Source: Propionibacteriaceae bacterium
GTDB taxonomy: Bacteria; Actinomycetota; Actinomycetes; Propionibacteriales; Propionibacteriaceae
Direction: 5' to 3'
DNA length: 64,000 bases
Assembly: GCA_025965155.1 (NCBI GenBank)
Contig: JAOPXN010000130.1
Span: 18,777-82,776 of the forward strand
Positions 20,042 to 28,628 of the stretch are shown here, one piece after another; position 1 is the first letter of the stretch; each line of letters opens with the position of its first letter. The notes under the pieces were generated by a model. It was not told where the DNA came from and did no database searches. It was given only the letters and a program-made list of their open reading frames with translations. A program made the translations under genes and the position numbers.

Positions 20042-20662
20042 CTACGCGTGCACTGACGGAGACGTGTTGTCTACTGACGGATTCAAGAACGAGTGCAGGT
20101 ATCCAATACGCTCATGTCTGATATCCCTGGACCAGTCGGTCCAGCCGTAGGAATAGGCGGCGAAGACGGCGCGCAGCGCGTCAGAATCTGGAGGGAGGGC
20201 GACCTGACCCTCACTCAGTGTCTCGCCCTCAGCCCGGAACCGTGCCTGGAACTTGCTTGCGATGAACTTCCCAAGCACTTCGTCAGTGTCTTTGGCCGAG
20301 ACAAACAGTCCAGCGATGAGCGCTGTCAGGGAAGAGCTCAGAGTGCTGAGCAGCGTCTTCTGCGGATCGAGCGAACCCGCAAGCTCGGTGAAGTAGATGG
20401 TGATCAGCACGGTGAAACAGCTAGCGACCGCGGACAGTATGCCTATTGCCAACGCGCGGTATTCGTACAAGAACAACGAGATCTTTGGTTTCGACGTGAT
20501 GAGTCGGTCTGCGACAACGCCGAGTACAACGGCCACGATCAGGGCCGCCACGCCAAGACCTAGTGCGACCTCACGCATCCCGCTGTACCACAGCGCCGCC
20601 AAGCCGACTCCGATCAGTGAGTAGATCGCCGTAAGAACGGGGATCCTCAAGGCGTCGATCAT
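20042..20662 (-). CDS. Membrane protein of unknown function
   Basis: A protein of 206 residues. The first ~125 contain about four hydrophobic segments (around residues 8-28, 32-54, 70-92 and 103-122). A soluble C-terminal tail includes YSYGWTDWSRD. No family is recognised. The ATG overlaps the stop of the upstream 63-codon gene by ATGA, which argues that both are translated together. The two sit in a minus-strand run of small unrecognised genes. Confidence 0.6.
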   Translation of the reverse strand: MIDALRIPVLTAIYSLIGVGLAALWYSGMREVALGLGVAALIVAVVLGVVADRLITSKPKISLFLYEYRALAIGILSAVASCFTVLITIYFTELAGSLDPQKTLLSTLSSSLTALIAGLFVSAKDTDEVLGKFIASKFQARFRAEGETLSEGQVALPPDSDALRAVFAAYSYGWTDWSRDIRHERIGYLHSFLNPSVDNTSPSVHA

Positions 20663-20850
20663 GGAGCGGGGTACTCATGCGGCGGGCGATGAGTGCAGCT
20701 GACCCACTGCTTGCCGTCGCGCGTCACGAAGAAAGTTTCACCCCACGGCGTCTCCTCCTCGCACTGCCCAGTGAAGTCGGAGCGTCTGGCCGCGTCAGCA
20801 CGGTCGACGGCGCGGTCCATTGCCTCTCGCTCGTTGCGCCCATCTGTCAC
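20659..20850 (-). CDS. Small hypothetical protein
   Basis: A polar protein of 63 residues (VTDGRNEREAMDRAVDRADA at the start). The GTG at 20850 is preceded by GAAAGGA with six bases of spacing, a better start than the ATG at 20880. The C-terminal part (CEEETPWGETFFVTRDGKQW) looks like a compact beta fold with two cysteines. There is a four-base stop-start overlap with the downstream membrane protein. No family recognised. Confidence 0.5.
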   Translation of the reverse strand: MTDGRNEREAMDRAVDRADAARRSDFTGQCEEETPWGETFFVTRDGKQWVSCTHRPPHEYPAP

Positions 20851-20900
20851 ATCAAGTCCTTTCGAGGTATGAGCAGGCACTGGAGGCAGACACCCGCCGG

Positions 20901-21221
20901 CTAGAAACAGTTACAGACCCACACCCAGTACACCCGGCCGTGCTTTTCGCGCTGCTCGCGCCAGCAATGGCCTTGAGAGCCGTCCGGGCACTCCATCCTT
21001 GCCGGTTCCGCTCCGAGATCCACCACTGAGGAATGGGCAGTCAACCGTGAACCAGCTGGCGCGAACTGGCCCAGCGATCCAGCGGGATCGGGCAGCTCAG
21101 TCGCCGAGTCCGTCTCGAGGAGGTCGATGCAGTGGCTGAAATAGTCGCGCAAAGCAGCGCGACCCTCAGGCTTGCTCAGGTCCGTTTGCCAGTCAGCCTG
21201 CTTATGTGAGTAAGACTCCAT
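20901..21221 (-). CDS. Hypothetical protein
   Basis: An acidic-to-neutral protein of 106 residues with GGAG five bases before the ATG. The first half is helical; the C-terminus has four cysteines including a final C-N-C (WVWVCNCF). It is not recognised. It lies 50 bp upstream of the 63-codon gene on the same strand and could belong to one transcript. Confidence 0.5.
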   Translation of the reverse strand: MESYSHKQADWQTDLSKPEGRAALRDYFSHCIDLLETDSATELPDPAGSLGQFAPAGSRLTAHSSVVDLGAEPARMECPDGSQGHCWREQREKHGRVYWVWVCNCF

Positions 21222-21236
21222 GAATGCTCCTGGCCG

Positions 21237-21524
21237 TCAACAGATATTGACACAACGTAGCCGACGCCCGGACCCATCGCAGTAGCAGGTTCGGCATCGA
21301 ATCGGGTCATAGAAACAGACGTCGAGACCCCTGGAAAGAGCTTCGGCGGCGACGCTAGCGGGCACATTGAGTGCGGCCGAGTGGCGACCAACATCACCGG
21401 CCAGCTCGAAGGAGGCGCCCTGCCCATCAGGCCAAGAACCTACGATGTCGACGATGTGGTCATCCTCGTCGAGTTGAATCTCGAAGTCTGCTCCCTCATT
21501 CGACGCCATCGTGAAGTGAGCCAT
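21237..21524 (-). CDS. Small cysteine-containing hypothetical protein
   Basis: A protein of about 95 residues. The middle (FEIQLDEDDHIVDIVG) suggests a beta-rich fold, and the C-terminus carries five cysteines within 25 residues (CFYDPIRCRTCYCDG), which could bind metal or form disulfides. The start is uncertain: the ATG at 21524 has AGAGAGG eleven bases upstream, while the GTG at 21536 has the same motif too close. It is first in the minus-strand run of small hypotheticals. Confidence 0.45.
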   Translation of the reverse strand: MAHFTMASNEGADFEIQLDEDDHIVDIVGSWPDGQGASFELAGDVGRHSAALNVPASVAAEALSRGLDVCFYDPIRCRTCYCDGSGRRLRCVNIC

Positions 21525-21847
21525 CGGGAAAATCACCTCTCTACGGAGTCTGCATGGTTGTGGACCGGAGCGTACTGCGAGCGGGGACGATCCGCAGCAA
21601 GATCACCAGGCGCGTCGCCGGATCCGGGCCCCGGTGGCGACACTGTGATGACCGATGCCAACGCCCAGGCGACGACGTGCCCTCGCCTCGCTGCTTCGCG
21701 GTACTAGGACGAAGGTCCTAACGACGCCGACCACCGCTCGGTCCTACGGTGAGGGTGGCGTTATCGTCCGTCGTCCTCGCACAGCCCCCGAGTTGCGACC
21801 GTGCGGCTCCTGACGCCGCCCACCGAGGACTGGAAGGCGGCTTGGCA
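21525..21847. other. Intergenic region before the giant secreted protein
   Basis: About 320 bp of divergent upstream region. Apart from the palindrome at 21705-21720, I see no recognisable gene, RNA or repeat. It should hold promoters for both the minus-strand small genes and the plus-strand secreted protein. Confidence 0.5.
21705..21720. promoter_or_regulatory. DevR/DosR-like palindrome upstream of the Ig/Fn3-repeat protein
   Basis: TAGGAC-GAAG-GTCCTA is a perfect palindrome with a four-base spacer. It resembles the GGGAC-N4-GTCCC core of actinobacterial DevR/DosR boxes, with one G changed on each side. It lies 127 bp before the GTG of the large secreted protein. A hypoxia- or redox-type regulator binding here is inference only. 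A NarL-family response regulator, the DosR superfamily, is encoded 5.5 kb downstream. Confidence 0.35.
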
Positions 21848-24800
21848 GTGACAACACATCGGGTAAGGATCGCGACGAGGAGGGCGCTCGTCTCCGCGCT
21901 GGTGACGGTGCTCGCGTTGGTGGGCGTGGTCGGTACGGCGGTCGCCGTGCCGCCCGCTTCCCCGGTCCTCGCCGGACCAGCGGACGGCGCCAGTGTCACC
22001 ATTCCGTTCACGATCTCGTGGTCGGCGGTGAGCGGTGCCGGCGGCTACAACTGGCAGCTCAGCCGCACGTCGGACTTCGGTACGGTGATCGAACAGAGCC
22101 CGGCGCTGCTGGCGGGCGCCGACACCACCGAGGACGTGGTCAGCGGCATTCCTGCGGGCAGCTACTTCTGGCGCGCGCAGGCCGTCAGCCGCGATCTCGA
22201 ACCTGGTACCTGGTCTACGGCCCGAAGCGTGGTCGTCACCGGGGCCGGCGCCGGGGTGCCGGCGTCCCCGACGCTCAACCCGCCGACGGACGCAACCCAG
22301 TTCCGCCCCTCGGAGAACATGACCTTCTCCTGGAGCGCCGTTCCGGGTGCGGTCAGCTACATCCTGCAGGAGTCAACCGACCCGGCTTTCCCCGTCGGCA
22401 CGCGGGTGCGGCAGGTCGGCCTTCTTGAGACCACCGAGCGCATATCGTTCAACTCAGGCAACCAGGGCAGCTTCCAGGCGCGGGTCCTCGCCGTCAACGC
22501 GGACGGCCTGGTAGGCGCGCCGTCCAACCTCGTCAGCTTCAGCGTCAGTGACACCAACCCGCTGCCTGCGCCGCCAAGCCTGCGCGGCCCGGCCAATCAG
22601 ACGACGAGCCAGCTCCCGTTGACCCTTTCCTGGAGCCATGTGCCCAACCACCAGGACGACGGGTACCAGGTCCAGATCTCCACTAGCTCCGCTTTCACCA
22701 CAGCCGAGAAGACGTTCCGAACAAGCAACAACGAACTGGCCGTGCCGACCCTGACGCCCGGCAACAAGTTCTGGCGGGTGCGTTCGCAACACGGCTACAA
22801 CGCCGACGCCGAGGCGTACACCGCCTGGTCCGCGACGGGCACGTTCACCGTGTCACCGCAACCGCTCGCCATGGCCGCGGTGACCTTTGCTACTGAGAAG
22901 TTCAGCGGCGGCGAGGCCCGCGGGAGCATCGACCTGACCGGGCTAGCGCCGGCGGGTGGCGTCACCGTCACCTTCAGCACTGACCGCCCGGATCTGCTGC
23001 CCGAGCTCCCGGCCTCCCGCGAGATCGCGGCCGGCACGTCCTCCTCGCTGGTGTTCGTCTATCCCACCGGGGCCATCAACTCCCAGCGCGGGATGCGGGT
23101 CGGGTTCGTGACCACGCCGACGCCTGCCACCGTGACCGCGACATACAACGGGACCACCGCAACCACCACGATCACCGTACTGCCCCCGAAGCTCAACACC
23201 ACGCCCCTCCAGCTCTTCCCCGTGAAGGCAACCGGTGGCGACGACCTGCTCGGGATCGTGGACCTCGAGGGAGGATGCTTCGCCAGCTTCTGTGACGGCC
23301 TGGCCCCTCCCGGCGGTTTCCAGGTGAACCTGTCGACATCATCACCGGCCGCCATCGTCCCCGCGACGTTTACGATCGAGTCGCCCCGCGGCGGTGACCA
23401 GTTCCCGATCCGTACCAACCCCGTCGACAAGCCCACTCATGTCACCATCTTTGCCCGGGCTGGCGGAGTCACGGCGAGCTGGACCCTGACGCTCACACCT
23501 GCGCCGGAGCCCGCCGCGCTGCGGCTGGTGCCTGCCTCGACCACCAACGGCTCCCAGGGCCAGATCACCATCCCGCCATCGGAGATGAAGGGATACGACC
23601 AGCGCGTGCAGGTGACCAGCAGCAACCCTTCCGTCGCCTCGGTCCCGGAGTTTGCGACTATCACGTCGGACTTGGGCCGCTTCAACATCACCACCGGCCC
23701 CGTCGACGTGCCCACTGACGTCACCATCTCGGTCACCGGCCGCGGAGTGACCCGGTCAGCAACCCTGACGGTCTCCCCAACGCTGCCGCCGCTGACCGGG
23801 CTCAGTCTGAACCCCACTAGCGTGACCGGTGGGACACCATCAACCGGCACGGTGACCCTCGGAAGCCCGGCCCCAGCAGGCGGGGCTACCGTCAGCCTGG
23901 CCAGCAGGCTGCCCGGTTCGGCCAGCGTTCCGGCCACCGTGACGGTGCCCGCCGGAGCGACCAGTGCCAGCTTCGGAATCACCACCTTCCCCGTCGACAA
24001 CACCACGGTCGAGATCTCCGCCACGTTGGGTGGCACGACGCAGTTCGCCGCCCTCAACATCACCCGCTCCACCTCCGTGGCCCTGAGCTCGGTTTCGGTC
24101 AACCCGACGACCGTGGTTGGAGGCAGTTCCTCGACAGGTACCGTCACGCTGAGCGCGGCCGCACCGACGGGGGGCACCGTGGTGACGCTGTCCGACAACT
24201 CGGCGTCCGCCAGTGTGCCGGCCAGCGTCACCGTGGCGGCCGGGGCGACCAGCCGAACCTTCACGGTCACCACCTCGGCGGTCACGGCATCGACGCCTGT
24301 GGTGGTCTCGGCCACCTCGGCCGGAGTGACCAGAACCGCGACGTTGACACTCAACCCGCCGACCCCGGCCGCACCCACCCTGCAGGCCCCCGCCAACGGC
24401 GCGACCGCGGTGGCCCAACCGGTCACGCTGAACTGGAACGACGTTCCTAACGCGACCAGCTACGAGGTGATAGTCGACGACAGCTCCACCATCGCGGCAC
24501 CCTTCGTAGCCAACCCCACCGTCACCGCCTCCCAAGCAGTCCTCAGCGGACTGCCAGCGCGTCAGCTGTGGTGGCGAGTACGCGCCCGCAACGCGGCCGG
24601 TGTCTTCGGACCCTTCTCCGCCACCCGCAGCTTCACCCCGCAGGCGCCCGCCAGCACCACGTCGACCCTCTCATCACTGGCACTCGCACCGACCAGCGTG
24701 ACCGGCGGTGCTGCATCCACCGGCACCGTCACCCTCACCGCGGCCGCTCCCCCGGCGGGCATTTCGGTCAGCCTGGCCAGCTCGAATGCCGCGGTCTCGG

Positions 24801-25240
24801 TGCCGGCGAGCGTCACCATCCCGGGTGGCCAGGCCAGCGCGACCTTCACGGCGTCCACCGGCACCGTGAGCTCGCCGAGCGCGGTGACCGTCACGGCGAC
24901 CGCGGGCGGTATCTCCCGAACGGCTACGTTGACCGTGAACCCACCCGGCTCCGGCACCCTCGCAGCTCCGTCGGTGCTGTCACCCGCCGCCGACGCACGC
25001 TTCACGGTTGGCCAGAACGCCGTCTTCGACTGGTCCGACGTGACCGGTGCCGCGAACTACACGATCGCCATCGACGACCAGGAGACCTTCGCCTCCCCGA
25101 CGGTCCTCGCCACGGTGACGGCCTCGACGTTCTCGACCACCACTCTCCCGGCGGCTCGCATGTGGTTCCGGGTTCGGGCACTGGACGCCTCCGGTGTCGC
25201 CGGAGCGTGGTCGGGCTCGCGTCGGTTCGAGGTGCGGTAG
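21848..25240 (+). CDS. Large secreted protein with Fn3-like and Ig-like repeats
   Basis: A protein of 1130 residues. An N-terminal signal peptide (basic RIATRR, then a hydrophobic run ending AVA) is followed by three Fn3-like modules (WSAVSGAGGYNWQL type). Next come about five bacterial Ig-like modules of ~90 residues (TSVTGG...STGTVTL, ending ATLTV), then one Fn3, one Ig and a final Fn3-like module. No LPXTG motif, terminal membrane helix or enzyme domain is seen, so it is probably released or loosely wall-bound, acting as an adhesin or scaffold. The GTG at 21848 places the signal peptide at the N-terminus. Confidence 0.8.
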   Translation: MTTHRVRIATRRALVSALVTVLALVGVVGTAVAVPPASPVLAGPADGASVTIPFTISWSAVSGAGGYNWQLSRTSDFGTVIEQSPALLAGADTTEDVVSGIPAGSYFWRAQAVSRDLEPGTWSTARSVVVTGAGAGVPASPTLNPPTDATQFRPSENMTFSWSAVPGAVSYILQESTDPAFPVGTRVRQVGLLETTERISFNSGNQGSFQARVLAVNADGLVGAPSNLVSFSVSDTNPLPAPPSLRGPANQTTSQLPLTLSWSHVPNHQDDGYQVQISTSSAFTTAEKTFRTSNNELAVPTLTPGNKFWRVRSQHGYNADAEAYTAWSATGTFTVSPQPLAMAAVTFATEKFSGGEARGSIDLTGLAPAGGVTVTFSTDRPDLLPELPASREIAAGTSSSLVFVYPTGAINSQRGMRVGFVTTPTPATVTATYNGTTATTTITVLPPKLNTTPLQLFPVKATGGDDLLGIVDLEGGCFASFCDGLAPPGGFQVNLSTSSPAAIVPATFTIESPRGGDQFPIRTNPVDKPTHVTIFARAGGVTASWTLTLTPAPEPAALRLVPASTTNGSQGQITIPPSEMKGYDQRVQVTSSNPSVASVPEFATITSDLGRFNITTGPVDVPTDVTISVTGRGVTRSATLTVSPTLPPLTGLSLNPTSVTGGTPSTGTVTLGSPAPAGGATVSLASRLPGSASVPATVTVPAGATSASFGITTFPVDNTTVEISATLGGTTQFAALNITRSTSVALSSVSVNPTTVVGGSSSTGTVTLSAAAPTGGTVVTLSDNSASASVPASVTVAAGATSRTFTVTTSAVTASTPVVVSATSAGVTRTATLTLNPPTPAAPTLQAPANGATAVAQPVTLNWNDVPNATSYEVIVDDSSTIAAPFVANPTVTASQAVLSGLPARQLWWRVRARNAAGVFGPFSATRSFTPQAPASTTSTLSSLALAPTSVTGGAASTGTVTLTAAAPPAGISVSLASSNAAVSVPASVTIPGGQASATFTASTGTVSSPSAVTVTATAGGISRTATLTVNPPGSGTLAAPSVLSPAADARFTVGQNAVFDWSDVTGAANYTIAIDDQETFASPTVLATVTASTFSTTTLPAARMWFRVRALDASGVAGAWSGSRRFEVR

Positions 25241-25558
25241 CTGGGGTCTCGCCCGGCGGGGTGTGTACCGGTCACTCTGCCGGCATTAGCCCATTCCCAC
25301 TACTGGCGCCGAGAGTCGGCCTCTCGAATACGGTGGCCGCAGGTCAGCTCCACGACGAACGATGCCGCTACGACATGCGCCCCGACCCCAGGAGAAGGAC
25401 TCTGTCGCCTTGAAACACCGACGGCCCGACCACTAAACCATATCTGGTTGGGCAGCGCCCTCGCCGCAGCTGGATACCGTCTCGACATAACGAGATGTAC
25501 CCACCGACGCGGGCGCGCCCGCTTAGGTGGGTACATCTGGAATCCGGGTGCTATTCGG
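25241..25558. other. Convergent intergenic region
   Basis: About 320 bp between the 3' ends of the secreted repeat protein and the minus-strand CGVCH peptide. It contains the strong hairpin at 25493-25538 and no convincing coding frame. Confidence 0.5.
25493..25538. terminator. Nested perfect hairpin, likely bidirectional terminator
   Basis: Outer arms agatgtacccacc and ggtgggtacatct pair perfectly over 13 bp, and an inner gcgggc/gcccgc stem pairs again over 6 bp. The hairpin sits downstream of two converging genes. There is no clear U-run, so termination would be of the stem-only actinobacterial type. Confidence 0.55.
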
Positions 25559-25711
25559 TCATCCGCCGTGGCAGACGCCGCACAGTGGGCTACCCATGAG
25601 CTGGGCCGCAGGGGTTGCGTTGGCCACGTCGTTCGCGCCTAGTAGCAGCGCGCTTACGACAGCCACGGTCGTGGCCATACCGATGCTCGTCTTACGGATG
25701 AAATGCTTCAT
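25559..25711 (-). CDS. 50-residue secreted peptide ending in a CxxCH motif
   Basis: The ATG at 25711 has an excellent GGAAGGA site seven to eight bases upstream. A textbook signal peptide follows (basic KHFIRK, hydrophobic core, cleavage near ANA-TP), leaving about 18 residues that end PLCGVCHGG. CGVCH fits the heme c attachment signature CxxCH, but it also fits a simple thiol or metal site. The protein is far shorter than any cytochrome c. It lies between the giant secreted protein and a divergent two-component system. No family recognised. Confidence 0.55.
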   Translation of the reverse strand: MKHFIRKTSIGMATTVAVVSALLLGANDVANATPAAQLMGSPLCGVCHGG

Positions 25712-25989
25712 TGTCTTGTTCCTTCCCCTCGGGGCTCGATTTACTACGATCCTCCCAGTGGCCCGCGACCGTTTCATCCGACACTGGTCTGATCTTAAGT
25801 GCGCCGTCTCCGGCTGCAGTCGTAAGCGCCGGAGATGACGGCATGCTCCTTTGCCATGCAAAAGGAAGTAGCGGCTCCTGGCGAAGGCTGGGCGCTGTGA
25901 GATCGACCGTCCTTTACAGGGCCGGTAGCCAGGTGTCTCATGGACGGAAGAGGCATGCCAAACCGTGGTGGTAATCGTGGGGGTTCAGT

Positions 25990-27276
25990 GTGGCGGTCAC
26001 GTTGATGGGGCGCACCCTGCGCCTGCCACCGACGGCCAGCGACGTTGCCGTCGCAACCGGGGCGGTGCTCGCGGATCTAACTGTGTTCTCCGCGGATCTG
26101 GTGCGAGACCTCCCGGCCGTCGCTTACGCCAGCGTCGCCGGTCTGGCCTTGGTATGGAGACGCCGCGCGCCCTTCGCGATCTTTATCTTTGTGTGGCTGC
26201 ACGCGCTGACTGGCCTGATCCTGTTTCCGGGCTACGGTCCAATCGTTGGTCTACTGCTTGCGCTCTACACGGTAGCCGCCCACTCCAGCACGATCGCGGC
26301 CCGCATTACTCTCATTCTGGCCTCTATCTCGGTGATGACCTATGCCGCCCACGAAGCCTTCTTCGCCTCGCAACTGGGGGCAGAAGGTGCACACGGACCG
26401 GCGCACCGGGGAGTAGGCGCGTTCCTGGCGTTTGCCCTGTTCTATGGCTTGCTAGTCGGTCCGGCGTGGGCCGCTGGCCGCTGGGTCAAGGAACGCCGAC
26501 TGCGGGTGCAGGCGGATGAGGCTCTCGCCACCGAGCGTGTCCGGATTGCACGGGAGTTGCACGACATCGTCGCGCATTCAGTGACGGTGATGATGTTGGA
26601 GGCCGCCATCGCCAAGCGGATGATCGATACGGATCCAGGTCAAGCCGCCAAGGCGTTAGCGGACATAGATGATCAAGGCCAGCAGGCGATGAGTGAACTA
26701 CGCCGAATGCTGGTCGTGTTGCGAGCCGATCAGCCGACAAACGAGTCCCAGTTGGACAGCGGTCAGCAGCGCGGACTTGCACAAGTGGATGCTCTGGTGA
26801 GCGCCGTGAACCGTACCGGAGTGGCGGTCGACCTGGAATCGGTCGGTGACCGCCCTCGACTCGATCCGAGCGTCGACCTCGCGGCCTACCGGGTGGTGCA
26901 GGAGGCGCTGACCAACACCTCAAAGCACGCGGGAGTGGGCGCTCACGCCGTTGTCCGCTGGACCTGGACAGGGCACGGAGACCTGACCGTCCAGGTGAGC
27001 GATGACGGCGAAGGTCGACCGGATCCGGCTACCCAGACTCTTTCCACCGGCCACGGCCTACTCGGCCTTCGGGAGCGAGTAGCGGTAGTGGGCGGCAGCA
27101 TCCACGCCGGCCCGACACCCAACGGTGGGTTCGAGGTCACGGCCACGCTGCCGGTCGTCGGAGAACTTGCGGGATCGGCAGTACGCGACTCTGGTGGCGT
27201 TGCGGCGTCGGGTGCCGGAGACGCCGAGGCTTCCCTACGACACGGCAGCCGACCGGGGACGGCGGGCATGCTATGA
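25990..27276 (+). CDS. Sensor histidine kinase, NarL-type (HisKA_3)
   Basis: A protein of 428 residues. The N-terminal ~165 residues form about four to five membrane helices with no large sensor loop, then the dimerisation helix carries the phospho-acceptor His in ARELHDIVAHSV. An HATPase domain follows with AYRVVQEALTNTSKHAG (N box), VSDDGEG and GHGLLGLRERVAVVGG (G boxes). It phosphorylates the response regulator whose ATG overlaps its stop by four bases. The signal is unknown and is probably sensed in the membrane. The start is a GTG. Confidence 0.9.
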   Translation: MAVTLMGRTLRLPPTASDVAVATGAVLADLTVFSADLVRDLPAVAYASVAGLALVWRRRAPFAIFIFVWLHALTGLILFPGYGPIVGLLLALYTVAAHSSTIAARITLILASISVMTYAAHEAFFASQLGAEGAHGPAHRGVGAFLAFALFYGLLVGPAWAAGRWVKERRLRVQADEALATERVRIARELHDIVAHSVTVMMLEAAIAKRMIDTDPGQAAKALADIDDQGQQAMSELRRMLVVLRADQPTNESQLDSGQQRGLAQVDALVSAVNRTGVAVDLESVGDRPRLDPSVDLAAYRVVQEALTNTSKHAGVGAHAVVRWTWTGHGDLTVQVSDDGEGRPDPATQTLSTGHGLLGLRERVAVVGGSIHAGPTPNGGFEVTATLPVVGELAGSAVRDSGGVAASGAGDAEASLRHGSRPGTAGML

Positions 27277-27959
27277 CGGTCCGGGTTCTCATCGCCGAGG
27301 ACCAACCGTTGGTGCGGGCAGGCCTTGAGATGCTCCTGAATGCTGAGCCCGATATCCAGGTCGTCGCGACAGTTGGTGACGGCGCCCAAGCGATCGAAGA
27401 GGCTCGGCGACTACAACCGGATGTCATCGTGATGGACATCCGAATGCCTGGAACCGACGGCGTGGAGGCTACCCGGCATATCGCCAATGACATGTTTTCC
27501 AAGGAGGTCGATCGTCCAATCAAGATCCTTGTCCTGACGACCTATAACCTCGACGAGGCCGTCTTTGCTGCGATTCGGGCGGGCGCCTCCGGCTTCCTGC
27601 TCAAAGATGCCATCCCTCGGGAGCTGATCAGTGCGATACACGCGGTCGCAGCCGGTGACGGCTGGCTAGACCCCGCGGTGACCCGCGCCTTCCTCAAGGA
27701 GTTCGCCGCCCGACCCGAGCCACTCCCGCGCACCAGCGCCGCGGTCGGGCAGCTCACGCCCCGGGAAATAGACGTCTTCGGCCTGGTGGGGCAAGGGCTG
27801 TCCAACGCCGAAATCGCTGAACACCTGTTCATCAGCGAGGCCACCGTGAAGACCCACCTCGGCCGAGTCCTGATGAAACTCGGACTGCGCGATAGATCCC
27901 AAGCAATTGTCGCCGCCTATAGAAGCGGGCTGGTTGAGTTCGACGGCAACTCCCACTGA
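27273..27959 (+). CDS. NarL/FixJ-family response regulator
   Basis: A protein of 228 residues. The receiver domain has the acidic pair EDQ, phospho-acceptor Asp in VIVMDIRMPG, and Lys in LLKDAIPRE. A LuxR-type helix-turn-helix follows (LTPREIDVFGLVGQGLSNAEIAEHLF). It is translationally coupled to the histidine kinase (ATGA). Targets are unknown; the adjacent small secreted peptides on both sides are obvious candidates. It is convergent with the peptide pair at 28024-28628. Confidence 0.92.
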   Translation: MTVRVLIAEDQPLVRAGLEMLLNAEPDIQVVATVGDGAQAIEEARRLQPDVIVMDIRMPGTDGVEATRHIANDMFSKEVDRPIKILVLTTYNLDEAVFAAIRAGASGFLLKDAIPRELISAIHAVAAGDGWLDPAVTRAFLKEFAARPEPLPRTSAAVGQLTPREIDVFGLVGQGLSNAEIAEHLFISEATVKTHLGRVLMKLGLRDRSQAIVAAYRSGLVEFDGNSH

Positions 27960-28023
27960 GGTTGCAGACGTACCGTTCCTGGCCGCCAACCAGGAAGGGT
28001 ACGCCTCCGCGGACACGATTAAG

Positions 28024-28326
28024 CTAGGCGTAAAGGTCCCAGTATCGAGTGCTGGTATTGAAGTGGCACCAGTATCCCTGCCACCATCCGTAGTAAACCC
28101 CGGTAAAGCCGGTGAGATCGCAGTCGTAGTACAACTGATAGGAGCCTCGGTAATAGGCCTGCTGGGCGTACTGAGTTTTCTTGCTACTGAGGCCGGCGAG
28201 CGACGCGCCGGTTACTGCCGCCGACGCAGGGGCCGCCATTGTCGGCCCAGTAGCAATGGCCAGACCGAGCAAAGGCAAAACAAGCGCCTTGGCTGCCCTC
28301 CGACGTAAAGGGGAAGTTCCCGGCAT
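28024..28326 (-). CDS. Small secreted aromatic-rich protein
   Basis: A protein of 100 residues starting MPGTSPLRRRAAKAL. The signal peptide has a hydrophobic core LVLPLLGLAIATG and cleaves near ASA-AV. The mature ~60 residues are rich in Tyr and Trp (YYGWWQGYWCHF) with two cysteines that could pair. It follows the 98-residue secreted protein after 5 bp, so the two are almost surely co-expressed. The mature parts share a Tyr/Trp/Cys flavour but no obvious alignment. No family recognised. It is convergent with the two-component system. Confidence 0.6.
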   Translation of the reverse strand: MPGTSPLRRRAAKALVLPLLGLAIATGPTMAAPASAAVTGASLAGLSSKKTQYAQQAYYRGSYQLYYDCDLTGFTGVYYGWWQGYWCHFNTSTRYWDLYA

Positions 28327-28331
28327 GATGC

Positions 28332-28628
28332 TCACCAGGTCCAAACCCATAAGACCCACGGATAGGATCCGCCGACGTAGCCGCAGTATGCGTAGCCGGG
28401 GAACGACGCCGCTGCAGCCTGGCATTCCCCGTAGGTCTGGTATGCCGCGATCGGCGTCCAGGAACTCGTCCGAATTGCACCCGACCCTGCGGCAGCCGTC
28501 TTGATCGTGTGTGATTCCGTTCCGGTACTCGCATGTGCAGCACTCGCGACACCACCGGTCAGTGCGCCCGCGATTACCGCCGTCGCGGCTAGCCCTCGCA
28601 GGGACCGCCGCATTCGTCTACTTTTCAT
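28332..28628 (-). CDS. Small secreted protein, first of a pair
   Basis: A protein of 98 residues with a perfect AGGAGGT site five bases before the ATG. A signal peptide (basic KSRRMRRSLR, hydrophobic core, cleavage near AHA-ST) precedes a mature ~63-residue protein containing YGECQAAAASFPGYAYCGYV and an aromatic tail. The CxxC-less two-cysteine layout suggests one disulfide. A role as signal, antimicrobial or envelope peptide is open. Confidence 0.65.
   Translation of the reverse strand: MKSRRMRRSLRGLAATAVIAGALTGGVASAAHASTGTESHTIKTAAAGSGAIRTSSWTPIAAYQTYGECQAAAASFPGYAYCGYVGGSYPWVLWVWTW

Noticed and set aside
21238..21251. caacagatattgac also occurs near 41146-41159
   Set aside because: A single 14-bp match with no extension either side; coincidence is likely.
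23437..24426. 329-codon minus-strand frame with a repeat-like Val/Thr pattern
   Set aside because: It mirrors the Ig repeats of the giant secreted protein on the other strand.
25559..25711. Cytochrome c fragment
   Set aside because: No cytochrome fold residues or second ligand are present; the gene is complete with its own signal peptide, so it is not a truncated cytochrome.
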